Shown piece by piece: positions 1-13,100 of a stretch of 64,000 nt of DNA (its first letter is position 1; each line of letters starts with the position of its first letter). The stretch is from positions 15,904,001 to 15,968,000 of the forward strand of contig CM053154.1 of NCBI GenBank assembly GCA_028571685.1. Direction: 5' to 3'. The position numbers and the translations under genes were made by a program. This DNA comes from Heterohyrax brucei (taxonomy: Eukaryota; Chordata; Mammalia; Hyracoidea; Procaviidae). The notes under the pieces were generated by a model, which saw only the letters and a list, made by a program, of their open reading frames with translations, was not told the DNA's origin and made no database searches.

Positions 1-329
1 TTTGTAATCCGCACTTTCTACATCCTCAGCTCACGTTCACTTCTCACTCCATCACTCCCACTGAACTCAGTGAAAATGCTCTTGAATAGTGTTAGTTTTC
101 TCTGTTTGCCAAAGTGATATCCTAATTTTGATTCCCATTCATTTGAGGAAAACTTTTTGAATTCTTGGTTTCCCATATATTACCCTCTGCTAGTCTTCCT
201 CTTGCCCTTTGACTCTTCTGTCTCGTTCTTCTTCTCCTCACCTTAATCACTGTGATTTCCCTGTTTCTGTCATTGGTTTCTGGTCGTCTTCCATGTTTCC
301 TACACATAGTCCCTTTGAACAATATCACT

Positions 330-790
330 AACTTCTCTACTTGTCCTCTCAAATCTAATCTCTAGCTCTTCAGCTACACAACCAAATTTCCCGTGGCCAG
401 TTAGGCATCTCCACCTGTGTGTCCCATACACACGGCCAACTAAAAACACGTGAAACAAAACTCGAGCTTTATGTCCAGAAAACGTTACCATTCAGAGGTC
501 TACCCTCAAAACCTGGCTTTTCCTCCCAGTACCATCAATCAAGCTAATTTCTAAAGTTTGAAAACTGAGATTAATCCTTGACTTTCCCTATTCTTGTCCA
601 CTTCTAATCAGTCATTCTTCCCTAACACTTATTGAGTTCTTTCCTCCTCATTTTGTGTTCCATCACATTGCACTGTGACTATCTGCTTACACATATCCCA
701 TCTCTAATTTTTACTTTCTTATATACCCAGGACCTAGAACAGTGTCTATCACACAACAGACTGTAAATTAATGTTTACTGAATGAATGGC
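330..790 (+). repeat. Ancient L2-like LINE relic
   Basis: A diverged pyrimidine-rich stretch with the wording of old mammal-wide LINE 3' ends: a 'gcatctccacctgtgtgtcc' block near 403 and a tail with 'cctagaacagtgtctatc' then 'aatgtttactgaatgaatgg'. No coding capacity is left. Assigned by recalled consensus only. Confidence 0.45.
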
Positions 791-966
791 TAACTGCGTA
801 TGTTGAAACTGCTCACAACAAAAGATACATACCCATTAGGACAAGTAAGATAAACATAAACGTTATGCAATAAATCACTTTGCTTATGAAAAAGCTAAGT
901 TTCTACAAAATTGATTCAAAACAAATGATTTCTCACTAATGCCAGACTAATGAAGTATAATAATAC

Positions 967-1132
967 CTTTCTCCAAAATGTCTGCCTGGTTATCTAAGCC
1001 AGAAATTTCAGTCTTGACATTTTCTTTCATCAAAAGCTCTCTTTTCTTTGCTATTTCATATTTATCATTGAAGTCTGTGATTTCCTTAATAAATTTTTCC
1101 TCCTCTTCTTTCACTTTTTTCTTTGTAGCCTC
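967..1132 (-). CDS. CCDC172: CCDC172 exon 4
   Basis: A 166-nt exon with acceptor ..TTTTTTGTCAG and donor GAGAAAG|GTATTA on the minus strand. It encodes [18 protein letters not shown]...QADILEK plus one base (phase 1 end). It is a very acidic/basic coiled coil that continues the frame of exon 3. The next exon must lie left of position 1 or in the remaining 966 bases; I see no convincing further exon there. Confidence 0.9.
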
Positions 1133-4100
1133 CTGACAAAAAACAAGAAGAAAGATTAAATATAGGTATTAGATACAACTGGATTATTCCTTAGTGATTT
1201 AAAATATAACAATTTGGAAGTAATAAAAGTATAAATTGTGCTTCTTGTCATTAAAGTGCTTTACTCCTCTAGCAATATTAATCAAAAACTGTAGCTAGAA
1301 CCAAAGTATTTTTTCTAAGAAATGTCAACTAATTATAAGCCATATTTATAAATTGGGCATGTCATTCAAAACTGTTCCTTCTGTTAGCCCTGACTTAAGA
1401 TAAAAAGATAAACAAATTCCATCTTTTCACCCACACCCATGTCTTAGTTGTGAACTCTCTGCCTTTGGAAAGCATTAAATCCAAGGTCTCAAAGCCTGAG
1501 CAACTCCAATAAGTTTTACCATTTCTTTTATACCTATTACAATGATAAATACTTTCCATATTAGACACCTACTAATAGAATTATTTCTAACTATACTATC
1601 CTGTCAATTGATATTAAATAACTCTTAATACTTCTCCACATCTGAATAAGATTATCTGCCAATAGACACATGGATAATTTTCTAAAAGCACATATTAGTT
1701 AAGTGCTTTTTGACAAAATTAGTGTAAGAGATTTTTGTAAGTAGCTATCAACTTACGAAGGTTTGAAGAAGCATATTTCTTTGCTTTGTAATTTCACTAC
1801 ACTGTCTATTTAACGCATTTTCACGAGTTTTCAAGAGCTCTAAGAGGAGGGATTTTTCAGACCACTGTTGAACCTGAAAGAAAAAAAAAAAAGAAAGAAA
1901 TCAGAATGAAACATTTTAGGATATCTTAGTTAACAGAACAAATCTCTATAGCATAAAACATTTTCTATTGGTCTTTAAAATGCAAAGTAAAATTCACTTA
2001 AAATATATATTTTTATATACGCTCATGTCGTCTTGTGCTTTATGATTAGAATTTTATGTCTCCCCCAATAAGACGCTAGGCTGCTGTAGAGAGTACTCTC
2101 TCCTTTTCCACTCAAATACAGTTCTTAGCTTTTATACTACAGTTTGTGACTGTTTTTGCTGTTGGTTGCTACTGAGTTGATTTTGATTCAGGGCAACCCC
2201 ATCGGTTAGAGAGCAGTAGCATTCTTAGGGTTTTCTTGGCTGTAATCTTAATGAAAGTAGATTACCAGGCTTTTTCTTCTGTGGTCACAAAGGGTGGGTT
2301 CAAGCTAGTTGAACACAAACATTTACATCACCTGGGGACCTTGTTTTTGTGGGTTTTTTTATTTTATTTTTAATACATATTGAAATCTTCAAAGTAGTAT
2401 GCTTTAAAGACAAGCTTTTGTTATCAAAACTTATAGAAAGATATGGGTAAACAAATTGCATCCTCAATACGACTAATAAAATGTACAAACCACAGGCAAA
2501 ACTCAGTCCTCTGACTACAGTCTATGTATTATATGAATAAAACACAAATCTGCTTAAGACCTCAAATGGGTTTAAGAACTCATTTTTTATCTTAGTAAAT
2601 TCATTTGGTTCTAAACAGCATAAGATGTAAGAAATATTAATGTTAGATATGCAAATGTCATTTCTTCTGGGTCTTAAAGAATAGAACCTCCTGAGACCCT
2701 CAATACTGAAATCACAGTCAGGAGGCTCTAAGAAAAATGTTAGAGTAAATATGACGCCAGACTGGAAATAACCTTCCCACTGTGGCCAAGGCGAGGCCTC
2801 ACAAGGAAGCACAGCTTTCAGTTTAGGGCTCTTTCCATCTCCAGAGAGAAAAGAGAAAGGAAGTGAGTTCAACTTAAATCGCAGAAAGCAAGATTTATGT
2901 TAGCTATTAAAACTTCCTCAAGGTGAGAGATTGTGAAATCACTGTGTCCCCAAAGACATTCAATATTCAGTGCTTAGGGACAGCCTAGTCCAGAGGCAAA
3001 GGGTTGGCCTAAAAGACGTTTTGAAATGTTACAACTGAAGAGTCCTAGAAACATTGGCATTAAAAAAAAAAAAAAAAAAAACAGGAAAAATAAAACAGAA
3101 AATATGATCTTACATTTATACAAGATCATGGCATCTCTGCTCACACCTTCAGTTTTTGGTGCCCTCATCAACCATATCTTACAAAAAACACTGATTGCAG
3201 AAGAGGAGGGGTGTGCAATCGACATGCGCAAAGGAACTGGGCAGAGAATTTTAAAAACTAGCCATAGAGGGAATGGGACAGTTAGTATTTGAATGTTTGG
3301 TAAGATAGAAATTTGAAAACTTATGGCCAAGTCTTTGAAATCAAACAGAAAGTGGCAGATACAAGTATGATTATGAATTCTATCACATTTATTTAGAATA
3401 AGGCAGTGCTTCACAGCTATTTGTTGTTGTAGTTAGGTGCCATCGAGCGACTCACAGCAAATCCCATGCACAACCCTATGCAGAGCTATTTAGTACTTGC
3501 TATAGAAATGAGAATAAAATGAGGCCCAGAGAGTTAAATGCCTTAATGAAGCTTATATAACTAATTAAGGGCAAACCCAGGACAAATATCCAGGTCTTCT
3601 GAATCATGACATTAACACACAAATAGTACAACTATTTCAAAGTAATTAAAAGGTAACTTCAGTGCTAAAAAAAAAAAAAAAAAGAAAGAAAGAAAAAAGA
3701 CTTTAGTTTCTAACAATAGTATGAGTTGAAAGTTCATAAATATTTTGATAAATTTTGGGATGCTTCATCCGACTCAGCGGCACTTGGCTTGGCTCAGAGG
3801 TTACTGAGCCAAGAGGTTGCTTGCAGTATATCTAACTTTCATAACTGCTATTACGGACAGTAACCATGAGTGTCCAAAAATGTATTCTAGAGACCAAGCA
3901 TTGGTCTGGACAAACTCTGGTCTGATTCTGTACTGTATGTGTGGTGTTATGCATTTCAGAATCAAAATCCCTGAGTTCTGATTGTTTCTGCCACTGATCT
4001 GCAGTAAAAGGCCTGTGTCAAAACCCTAAAATGAAGAAAATATTATTTATCAAGCTAAGAAATTTCTTAAGCAAATTAATTATTCAAATTCAGAAAAGGC

Positions 4101-7100
4101 TTGTTAAGGACTCAGAAACTTAAGTGTTCTGTTCCATCTATCACCTACCAAGTCCTAAAATAACCAAAATTTCCACTGAGCTCATTATCCTCTTTCTTAA
4201 AAAGGAGAATAATATTAAGAAGAGCTGTTAATGGCATATTGGCACTTAACTGGAATATTTTTCCATAACCTAAAAAAAAAAACCCTACACACTGAAAATT
4301 GAAAAGTAACTATTCAAAAGCTTTATAAGAGAATTATCTATAATCTCTTCCTTAAAATTCTACTTATGCATTTTGAGGTCTCTTTAGCTTTTTTATTTTT
4401 ATTAGTTATTATTAATCTCTCTTCATTACCACTTTCTCTCTCATCTTTTCACATTTTACTTTCACATCTTCCTCTTTTAATCATGACTAAAAAAGAGTCT
4501 GTCAATAACTATGGAAATATTTTTTAAAAAAATGCTATCAAGTTGATTCTTTTTCAGAGCAGTCCCACATGTGTCAAAGCACAGTTGTGTCCCACAGGAT
4601 TTTCAATGGGTACTTTTTCTGAAATAGATCTCCAGGCCTTTCTTTTGAGGGGTCTGTGAATGGACCTAAATATCCAAATTTTCAGTTAGCAGCTCAGTTG
4701 TTTTAACCATTGGCACCATACAGGGACTCCACAGAAAGATCACAGTGACATTTTAAATTTACTCAGGATTTATGATGAAAGCATTTCATATAAAAAGGTT
4801 GCAGAAAGTAAGGAAAATAACCACAACAGAGAAAGTCAGGAGTTTGGGAAAGCTGAAATAAGAAGGTCAAGGAAGAATAGATGCCCACAGGTTCACGATC
4901 TTGAGGGCATCAGTAAGTTAAAGTTGTAGAACTAGATAAGGCTTCATGTTATTAATATAACCCCAAGCCACCAAACCCCCTGTTCACAAGTCGATTCCAA
5001 CTCTTAGTGACCTTGTAAGGCAGAGCAGAACTGCCCCATAGAGTTTCCAAGGACAGCCTCGTAGATTTGAGCTGCTGACCTTTTGCTTAGCAAGCATAGC
5101 ACTTAGCCACTAGGCCATCACAGTCTCCATTATTATTACAGAGCTTTCATATTTTCATGAAACCAAAGGCCTAAAAAAACTCTGGAATCTTCCCAGTTCC
5201 ATAAATGAACTCTTCAGAACTAAAATAACTCTTCATGGCCACCTGTTTGCAATATGGGTTTCTGATTATTTATTCTTTCTACTGTCTGAACTAATTTCTT
5301 ATGTTATTTTTCACATTCCTGTGTTTGGAAATGAGACCTACTGAGGTGTAAAATGTAGGTAAATATTTCAAATGCAGGAAACCCTGGTGGTGTAGTGGTT
5401 AAGAGCTACAGCTGCTAACCAAAACATCAGCATTTCACATTTACTAGGTACTCCTTGCAAACTCTACTGGGTATTCTGTCCTATAGGGTGCTGAGTCAGA
5501 ACTGACTCAACAGCAAAGGGTTAACAGTTTCTTCCAAATACAATTAAGTGCTATATACCTCACTGCTGAATATCACTATGGTCACCTTTGAAGTACTCCC
5601 CTTGGGAAGCTATGCACCAACACCAGCACCTAGTCCACCCTCGAAAGCAATTTCAGACCTTTTTTCCTGGAATGGCCAGAAAATGGTTGTTGTATTGCCC
5701 TTTATGTCTTGAATGTCACCAAAATGTCACTGGGGGCCAGATCAGGTGACTAGTGAGGGTGTTATAACACAGTTACTCGTTTACTGGCTGAAAACTTCCT
5801 CACAGACAACGCCATGTAAGCTGGTGCACTGCCAAGATGCCACAGCCACAAGTTGTTGGTGAGAAGTTCAGACTGTTTTCATCTAATTTTTTCATGCAGC
5901 CTTTCAAGTACTTTCAACTAGTAAAACTGGTTAACTGTCCAGTTGGTACAAATTCATAATGAATGATCCCTCTGATCTCAAAAAAGGGAAAACAACATCA
6001 TTTTGACTCTTAACTTGGACAGAACTTTTCTGGTTGTGGAGAATTGACTGCGTTCCACTGTGCACTTTGATGCTTTGTTTCAGTGTTGTATTGCTACACC
6101 CATGTTTTATCACCAGTGATAACATGGCCCAAAACATTGTCTTCCCTCTCCAGAATGTCTTGACAAACTCCTTGATTTTGTTCATCGGTGAGCTCCTTCA
6201 GGATCACTTTTGCACACACCTTTCTCATGCCAAGATTTTCGGTGAAGATTTTCCTGTCTAACCAACTCCAACTGGATAAAAGACCTAAATATCAAACCTA
6301 AAACGATAAAGCTCATCCAAGAAAAGGTAGGAACAACAATGGAAGTTTTAATACACAATGAGGACAGACTCCAAAATCTGTCAAAGAAATCTCAATCAAC
6401 AGAAAATAGATAAATGGGAACTATTAAGAATCCAACACTTTTGCTCATCCAAAGACTTTATTAATAAGAATTAAAAGAACACCCACAGAATGGGAAAAAA
6501 TATTTGGCAACTCTATGTCAGACCGACGCCTGATCTCCATAATCTATAAGATACTACAAAATATCAAGAAGAAGAAGATAAACCATCCAACTAAGCGATG
6601 GGCAAAGGAGATGGACAGGCACTTCACTAAAGAGGAGATCCAGGCAGCCAAAAAACACATGCAGACATGTTCACGATCTTTAGTTATTAAAGAAATTCAA
6701 ATCAAGACAACAATGAGATACCATCTCACCCCAACAAGATTGGCCATGATCCAGAAAACACAAAACAACAAATGCTGGAGATGCTGTGGAGAAAGTGGAA
6801 CCCTTCTACACTGTTGGTGGGGTTGTAAAATAGTCCAGTCTCTTTGGAAGGCAATCTGGCACTTCCTTAAAAAAATGGATATAGATATACATTTGACCCA
6901 GTAATTCCACTACTTGGAATATATCCTACAGATTCAAGGCCTTTCACACCAATGAACACATGCACCAGAATGTTTATCACAGCACAGTCCACAATAGCAA
7001 AAAGATGGAATCAACCCAGATGTCCAACAATAGAAGAATGGATAAGTAAACTGTGGTACATATACTCAATGGAGCACTACGCAATGATAAAGAATAACGA

Positions 7101-10100
7101 TGATTCCAGGAAACATCTCCTAACCTGGTTTCAACTGGAAGACATTATGTTGAGTGAGAGTAGTCAGCGACAAAAGGACAAATACTGTATGAGACCTCTA
7201 AGATAAGGTCTCAAAAACAGACTGATGTATATAAGAAAAGACTCTTTGACAGCTGCAAGGGAGGGGAGGCAGGGAGGGTGAGGCGGGGAGGGTTTAGTTT
7301 AGATAGTTACTAGAAATCTGGTTGGGAGAAAGCGGTGATAGCACACATCAGAAACAAGAACAACATTAAGTGGACTTCAGCATAACTTGAGTACTCCTTC
7401 CATCTTAACTCAATACTGCAAGGATAGAGTAGCTGGGGCGGGGGGCGGGGGACCATGCTCTTAGGCGAATTCCAGGCCAATTGGCACAACTAGCGTTTTG
7501 CTAAGAGAGCTCTCTGCACCCCACATTGGTGAGTGGCGTCTGGGGTCTTAAAAGCTGCCGAGCTGCCATCCGAGGACACAGCAAACGGTCCCAACTCAGC
7601 AGGAACAGATGCTCACCAAGGGCCAAAATGCCATGCGGTAAAGACAACCGAGAAGACAGAGAGATCCACAACAGTGGGTGCCTACATCGACTTGGGACTG
7701 GAAAAACCGGATGGTGCCCAGCCACCACCAGTGATAGCCACGACGGAGCTCACAGAGAGGAGCCTCACTGGCAACACAAGCATAAAAAGAGGTGCATCAT
7801 GAGATCTCCACTAAAAGACCTCAATTGATGGTCCAGCGGTTTTGGGGTTCCTCTGAGAGCATGGCCCCCGGCCCTGATGCTGCCCTTTCCCATAAATTAT
7901 AACAAAGGTCCACTCTTTGGACAGGAATGGTTTGGACTTGGCAATGCAGAGTAACCATATACTGGAAGCACTTTATGGTTCTATACGTCTATAGGATATC
8001 ATCTTGCTGACTTCTGGCTAGAGGAAGGGGAGTGGACGGAGAGGAGGGGAAAGGAGACTGTTGGGAGGATGAGACAGGTATGGAGCAGATAGGAATAGTG
8101 TGCAGTCACCGGACAGGGAGAGCAGTGGAAGCTGCATATAGGGGGGCATGTAAATTTATATGTGAATGTACATTTTCACTCAGTTATGTTGAATAAAAAT
8201 AAAAATTAAAAAAAAAAAAGATTTTCCTGTCTATCAGTGATTACTTGGTCTGCTATGCTCCGCACAGTCAGCCAACAATTCTGATGCACAATTTGACAAA
8301 TTTTTGCAATGTTTTCATCAATTCTGCTTGTTACTGGCTGCCCTGACCTTTCTTCATATGCTTTATCTTCCCACAGAAAAATAGGTAATCCACTTGTACA
8401 GTGCCACTTTCTTCATGGCCATGGCATTATTCCCATAAACTTAAGCTAACATGTCCCTGATTTCACTTCTACTCTGGTCAAGCTTAACAAAAAGTTTAAT
8501 GTTTGTTCATTGCTCTAACTCAAGTTCTGACAGTTTTGCAATGGCATATAGAGATAAGCAACAATAATGGACACCACTCAGCAAGACACTGCCACACATC
8601 ATTATGAACACAGCTGTGAAACACTGATATGCCAAGGTTATGAAACCTTGCCAAGTGCTGCCAATGTAAGGGTACAATGGCGAGTTCCAAACTTCACTGG
8701 CACACCTCGAACAACCCAGACCATATTGATGGAATGATTTCACAAAATTATCAGAAACCTCTGTTCCTTATCATTTTGTAATAAGTGGAGATTGGAATAA
8801 TACTAGAAAATAAATTACAGCCTAGAAAATATGTTTTCATATATCTGAGGCAGCTTTGAACTGAGACATTAACAAAGCTATGGTTGTTGAACATCTTATG
8901 ATCAATAAAAACTACTGACTCTGTCTCCCAAGTTATCCAGGGAACCCCCCCCCAAAGGGTTGCAAACAATAAAAGAGTGGATGATTTTCTAATTTTAGGA
9001 ATACAATTTTCTTTTTCTCATCTCTCCATTCCTCTGACCAAAAATAAAGAAAAAATATTTCCATGCAACCTTAAGGTCACATTCTACACTCAAATAGCCA
9101 TTTTTTGTCAGAAAACATTGCTGTTTAGGAATTTCTCACCAGTGCAAACTTCCTGGTTAATTCTGCTTCTCTAAGCAATAAAGATTTTTTTTTTCTTTTT
9201 CTGTTTTATTCCTCCTGGGATATTTGATTTTTTAACTGAGCTTATAGTTTTCCCAGTGAGCTGATTTATCTGGTCAACTAGGTCAGCCTCAGCTATAGCC
9301 ATGATTTGTGACTGTTCACTACTGCGGCTGCCTGTGTGCCTGCCTTCAGGTATTTTCTACCAGAAGAAGCTGAAAATTGAATATGACTGAAGCTTTTAAT
9401 GTTTTGGTCCAAATAAGCAAAGTACAAAGCTACTATTCACTGTGACTGCTGTTGTTAAAACTAATCTTAGTCTTGAAGAACTGACATTTTGCTGATTAAA
9501 TGCTTTTCCTAACAGAATAAGCAACTGTATATAAGAAAATGTAGAGATTTATACAGGAGATTTCACATTCCTAGATGTACTGTAATTAGCAGGAAAATTC
9601 ATTTGTTACAGCTATGAGACATTTTAAACACTGGAGGAGATTAGTGAATATAGTATTGATAACAGACATTACGTGTTTTAAAACAGAGCTATTTTTTATA
9701 CTCTTTGTAAAACACATCCAACTCAATGGCACTGGGCTGGGCATGACACAGCAATCCTAACGCATAAGCAATGAAGCAATGTCAATCTTAGGAAATATTA
9801 ATCCTGTTTATGGCTTCTTAGGTTTTACACGGTTGTATTCATTCTCTCCAAACCCTGGTGGTATAGTACTTAAACGCTATGTCTGCTAACCAAAAGTTTG
9901 GCAGTTTGTATCTGCCAAGCACTCCTTGGAAACTCTAGGGGGCACTTCTACTCTGACCTATAGGGTTGCTATAAGTCAGAATCAACTCAACAACACAGGT
10001 TTGTTTTTTTTTTTTTAATTTACCTTCTACTTCTGAGAAATGCTGGTGGTGTAGTGGGTTAAGTGCTACATCTGCTAACCAAAAGGTCAGCAGTGCAAAC

Positions 10101-13100
10101 CCACCAGGTGCTCCTTGGAAACTCCATGGAGCAGTTCTACTCTGCCCCATAGTGTCACTACGGGTCAGACCCAACTCGATGGCAGTTGGTTTGTACTTCT
10201 CCAGCCTCATCTACCAGTCTCCTCCTCACTTCCTCCTCTCCAGCCACACTGGCCTCTTCAAAACCAAAAAGCCAAACCCACAACCCGAAAGTCCATTCAG
10301 ACAAATTAGAACTACTCTACAGGGTTTCCAAGGAGCAGCTGGTGGCCTTGAACTCTAAGTGTCTGATTAGCAGCCAGGCTTTTAACCATGGTACCACCAG
10401 GTTCCACTGGCCTCCCTGTATTCCCTAACCGTACTAGTTACACTCCCTCCTCACTGGCTCCCCTGGCCTGAAATCTCCTTCCCCGGATTCCTCAGGGTTC
10501 ATTCCTTCACTTCCATCAAGTCTTTTTTGCTTAAATCTCATCTTTTTGTTGAGACATAATTCTCTCTCTGTTTGGGTGGATGCCATTATCATATACCTAA
10601 TACATCCAAGAAAACCTGAAAACCTGTTAGAAATAAGTTCAGTAAAGGGGCTAGCAACAAATGGCAAAAGTAAAATACCTTTTCTAATCACCAACAATAG
10701 GAAAAAAAGCATATAAAACATTCCATTTACTATAACAAAAATAGAATTAAAAAAATCAATACACTTACAAAGAAGTATCTGAGTCCACCATGAGGAAAAA
10801 AAGACATTAGAAACATGAGAGACTTGAATAAACAGAAGGATATACTTGAAAGTAAAGACTCAGAGTTGCAAATGCATCAATTCTACCTAAATCCTCTAAT
10901 CAATTTAGTGCAATCTCAATTAAAACTCTGTTTTTTAAATTCTGCTTTATTAGAATTTGACAAAGCTCCTCAAATTTTTCTAGGGGAAAAAATAAACTGT
11001 GAAAAGAATCAAGAAAATTCAGAAAAAGAAACTTCTACAGAGTGACAAAGAAAAATATAGTAGTACTTTATAGCTAATATAATTAAGACAATATTCTACC
11101 GGTCCCACAAAATATTGTAGAAACAAGACTCAAATACACACACACACACACACACACGCAAATATGCACACGTTGCTGTCATTTGATGCTATTGAGCCAA
11201 TTTTTGACTCACAGGACCCCATATGACAGAGTAGAACAGCTACATAGCGTTTTCTAGGCTATAACCTGCACAAAATCAAATTACCAGGACTTCTCCCTTA
11301 GACTCTCTGGATGGGTAAGAACCCTCAACCTTGCAGTTAGCAGCTGAGTTCTTAATCGTCATGCCACCAGGGCTCCTTACAAGTATACTTATGCACTACT
11401 GTATTACAAGGATGTATTACAGGAAACATGACAGTGACCCATGGGACAATTAGTAACTCTTTAATTCAAAACAGTAAAGAAAAAAAAAACTGAAAAATTA
11501 TTGGAGGAGAGAGGAAAGTAACATGTCAGCTGTGTCCCCACATCCAGTTTAAGAAATTAGGAAATAAAACCTTACATGTACTACTCAAGAGCCCCTACAC
11601 CCCTCCCCGAAGGCATTTGTTCTCTTTCTCATCAAAGATAATCACGTCTTGTGGTATCTATTATTCCCATGCATGTCATTATACTTTTACTATTTACATA
11701 TCCTTCACAAATGATAGTATTTTATGTTTTCTCTATTTAAGGAGCCTATCACACTTTGTGAAGCTTTTCATAGCCTATTTTTTCTCACATAAGATGTTTC
11801 AGAAATTTATGAATTGTTTTTTATGTCACCCTTAAGTGGCTACTTTCCAATGACACTTAGCACTCAGAAATCTGAAGACAGACTCCAGTAGTAATCAAAT
11901 CTGTTAAATGGCTTGGCCTCATTTTTTATCAATTCTACAAGGTGATCTCTTCATATCCAAAACCTTTATTAACTGACTACTCATTCAAAATAATTTGGAG
12001 AACATTTTACAAGAAGTTTCCAATATAAATAACTCCTTGACTAAGGGGATACTTTAGAAAGGAAAAAAAAACTTTCACTTGTTTATGTCATAAACAATAA
12101 ACAATCATTTAGTAAACTTTACCTGTTTTTAGTTTCTACAATATAAGATGTGTGCCTCTTTGTCTGAAGTGTCTAGTACTGCTGTAACAGAAATACGTAA
12201 GTAGACAGATGGCTTTAACAAACAGAACTTTATTTTCTCTCAGTTTTGGAGGCTAGCAGTCAAATTCAGGATGCCAATTCTAGGGGGCCACTGATAATCA
12301 AACATTAATAATTGAGAAAGTGATACAATTTGAATTATGGTAGATGAATTGCCTTTTATCAGGAGAAAGGACACTTCCTTCGTAACAGAAAGGAGAAGGT
12401 TTTCACTTGAGCAGACGAGATCAGTACATGGCAAAGTTACTACTGATGGTTTCTATTTTCTCTCTGAAATAAAAGGCAAGGTTACCTCCTGAGGTTCAGT
12501 TTTTCAGAGGAGCATACAAGGTTAACAATAATCACTGCACTATGCAAGAGGGAAATGGAGCAACATTTCCAAGCAGTGTGGAGGTCCTCCTTGAGCCTGA
12601 AGTTCATGAATATGTGTTGGATCTACTCTCTCTGGGAACTGCCTGAGTGCTGCCAGAGCAGAAGGTAACCGACCCACCCAGAATGGGAGTCTTGTCAAAT
12701 AGGTGCAAAGAAAGGAGACAGGAGTCAAGACAGAAGAGTGGACTGATAACTATGAAATCTAAGGATAAACAGGGAAATGAACATATGTGCAGTGGTTAAC
12801 AGACAGAAATAGACAGAAATGGACTCAAAGTCTTGATGAAAGTGAAGAACAAATACACTGGAAGAAAACAGAATGCTTTGTTGATCTTGAAGGTGAAGTA
12901 TATCCTAGGTATTAACAATGTCCAGGGGGTAAATATGGAAGTCGATGGCTGAGGCAGAATGCAGGTAAGGTCAAGGGAAACACAATCACTAACGTCAAAG
13001 TGGTAGGTGAGCAGTCCATATAGAAAATGACATCATCCAGGATGGCATGGAGAAGTTGAGAGGCACCTGAGAGCCAGGTGAAATTCTGAATAACAAAGGA

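Larger units (their letters stand above)
6261..8217 (+). mobile_element. 5'-truncated L1 inserted in the mariner
   Basis: Plus-strand L1: ORF2 C-terminal part, a long 3' UTR from about 7207, and a poly(A) tail at 8200-8217. It is flanked by a perfect 16-bp target-site duplication, aagattttcctgtcta, at 6245-6260 and 8218-8233, which also restores the mariner reading across the gap. About 1.96 kb, a typical TPRT insertion. The 3' UTR matches the minus-strand L1 at 61373-62414. Confidence 0.93.
5546..8740 (-). mobile_element. Mariner-like DNA transposon, split by an L1
   Basis: Tc1/mariner-superfamily relic read on the minus strand, in two parts: 8740-8218 (transposase N-terminal half) and 6260-5546 (C-terminal half). 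Minus-strand fragments include 'ELEQ', '[14 protein letters not shown]', helix-turn-helix-like 'KNLSN...', then '[14 protein letters not shown]' (degraded VTGDETWV..YDPETK block), '[18 protein letters not shown]' (degraded DxRGIVHxEFxPxGQT block) and a C-terminal '[16 protein letters not shown]'-like block near 5570-5650. Multiple frameshifts and stops make it dead. TSD and TIR limits are approximate. Family placement is from recognisable transposase motifs. Confidence 0.75.

Noticed and set aside
6515-6904. A cysteine-rich protein gene
   Set aside because: It is the C-terminal motif of L1 ORF2 within a flanked L1 insertion.
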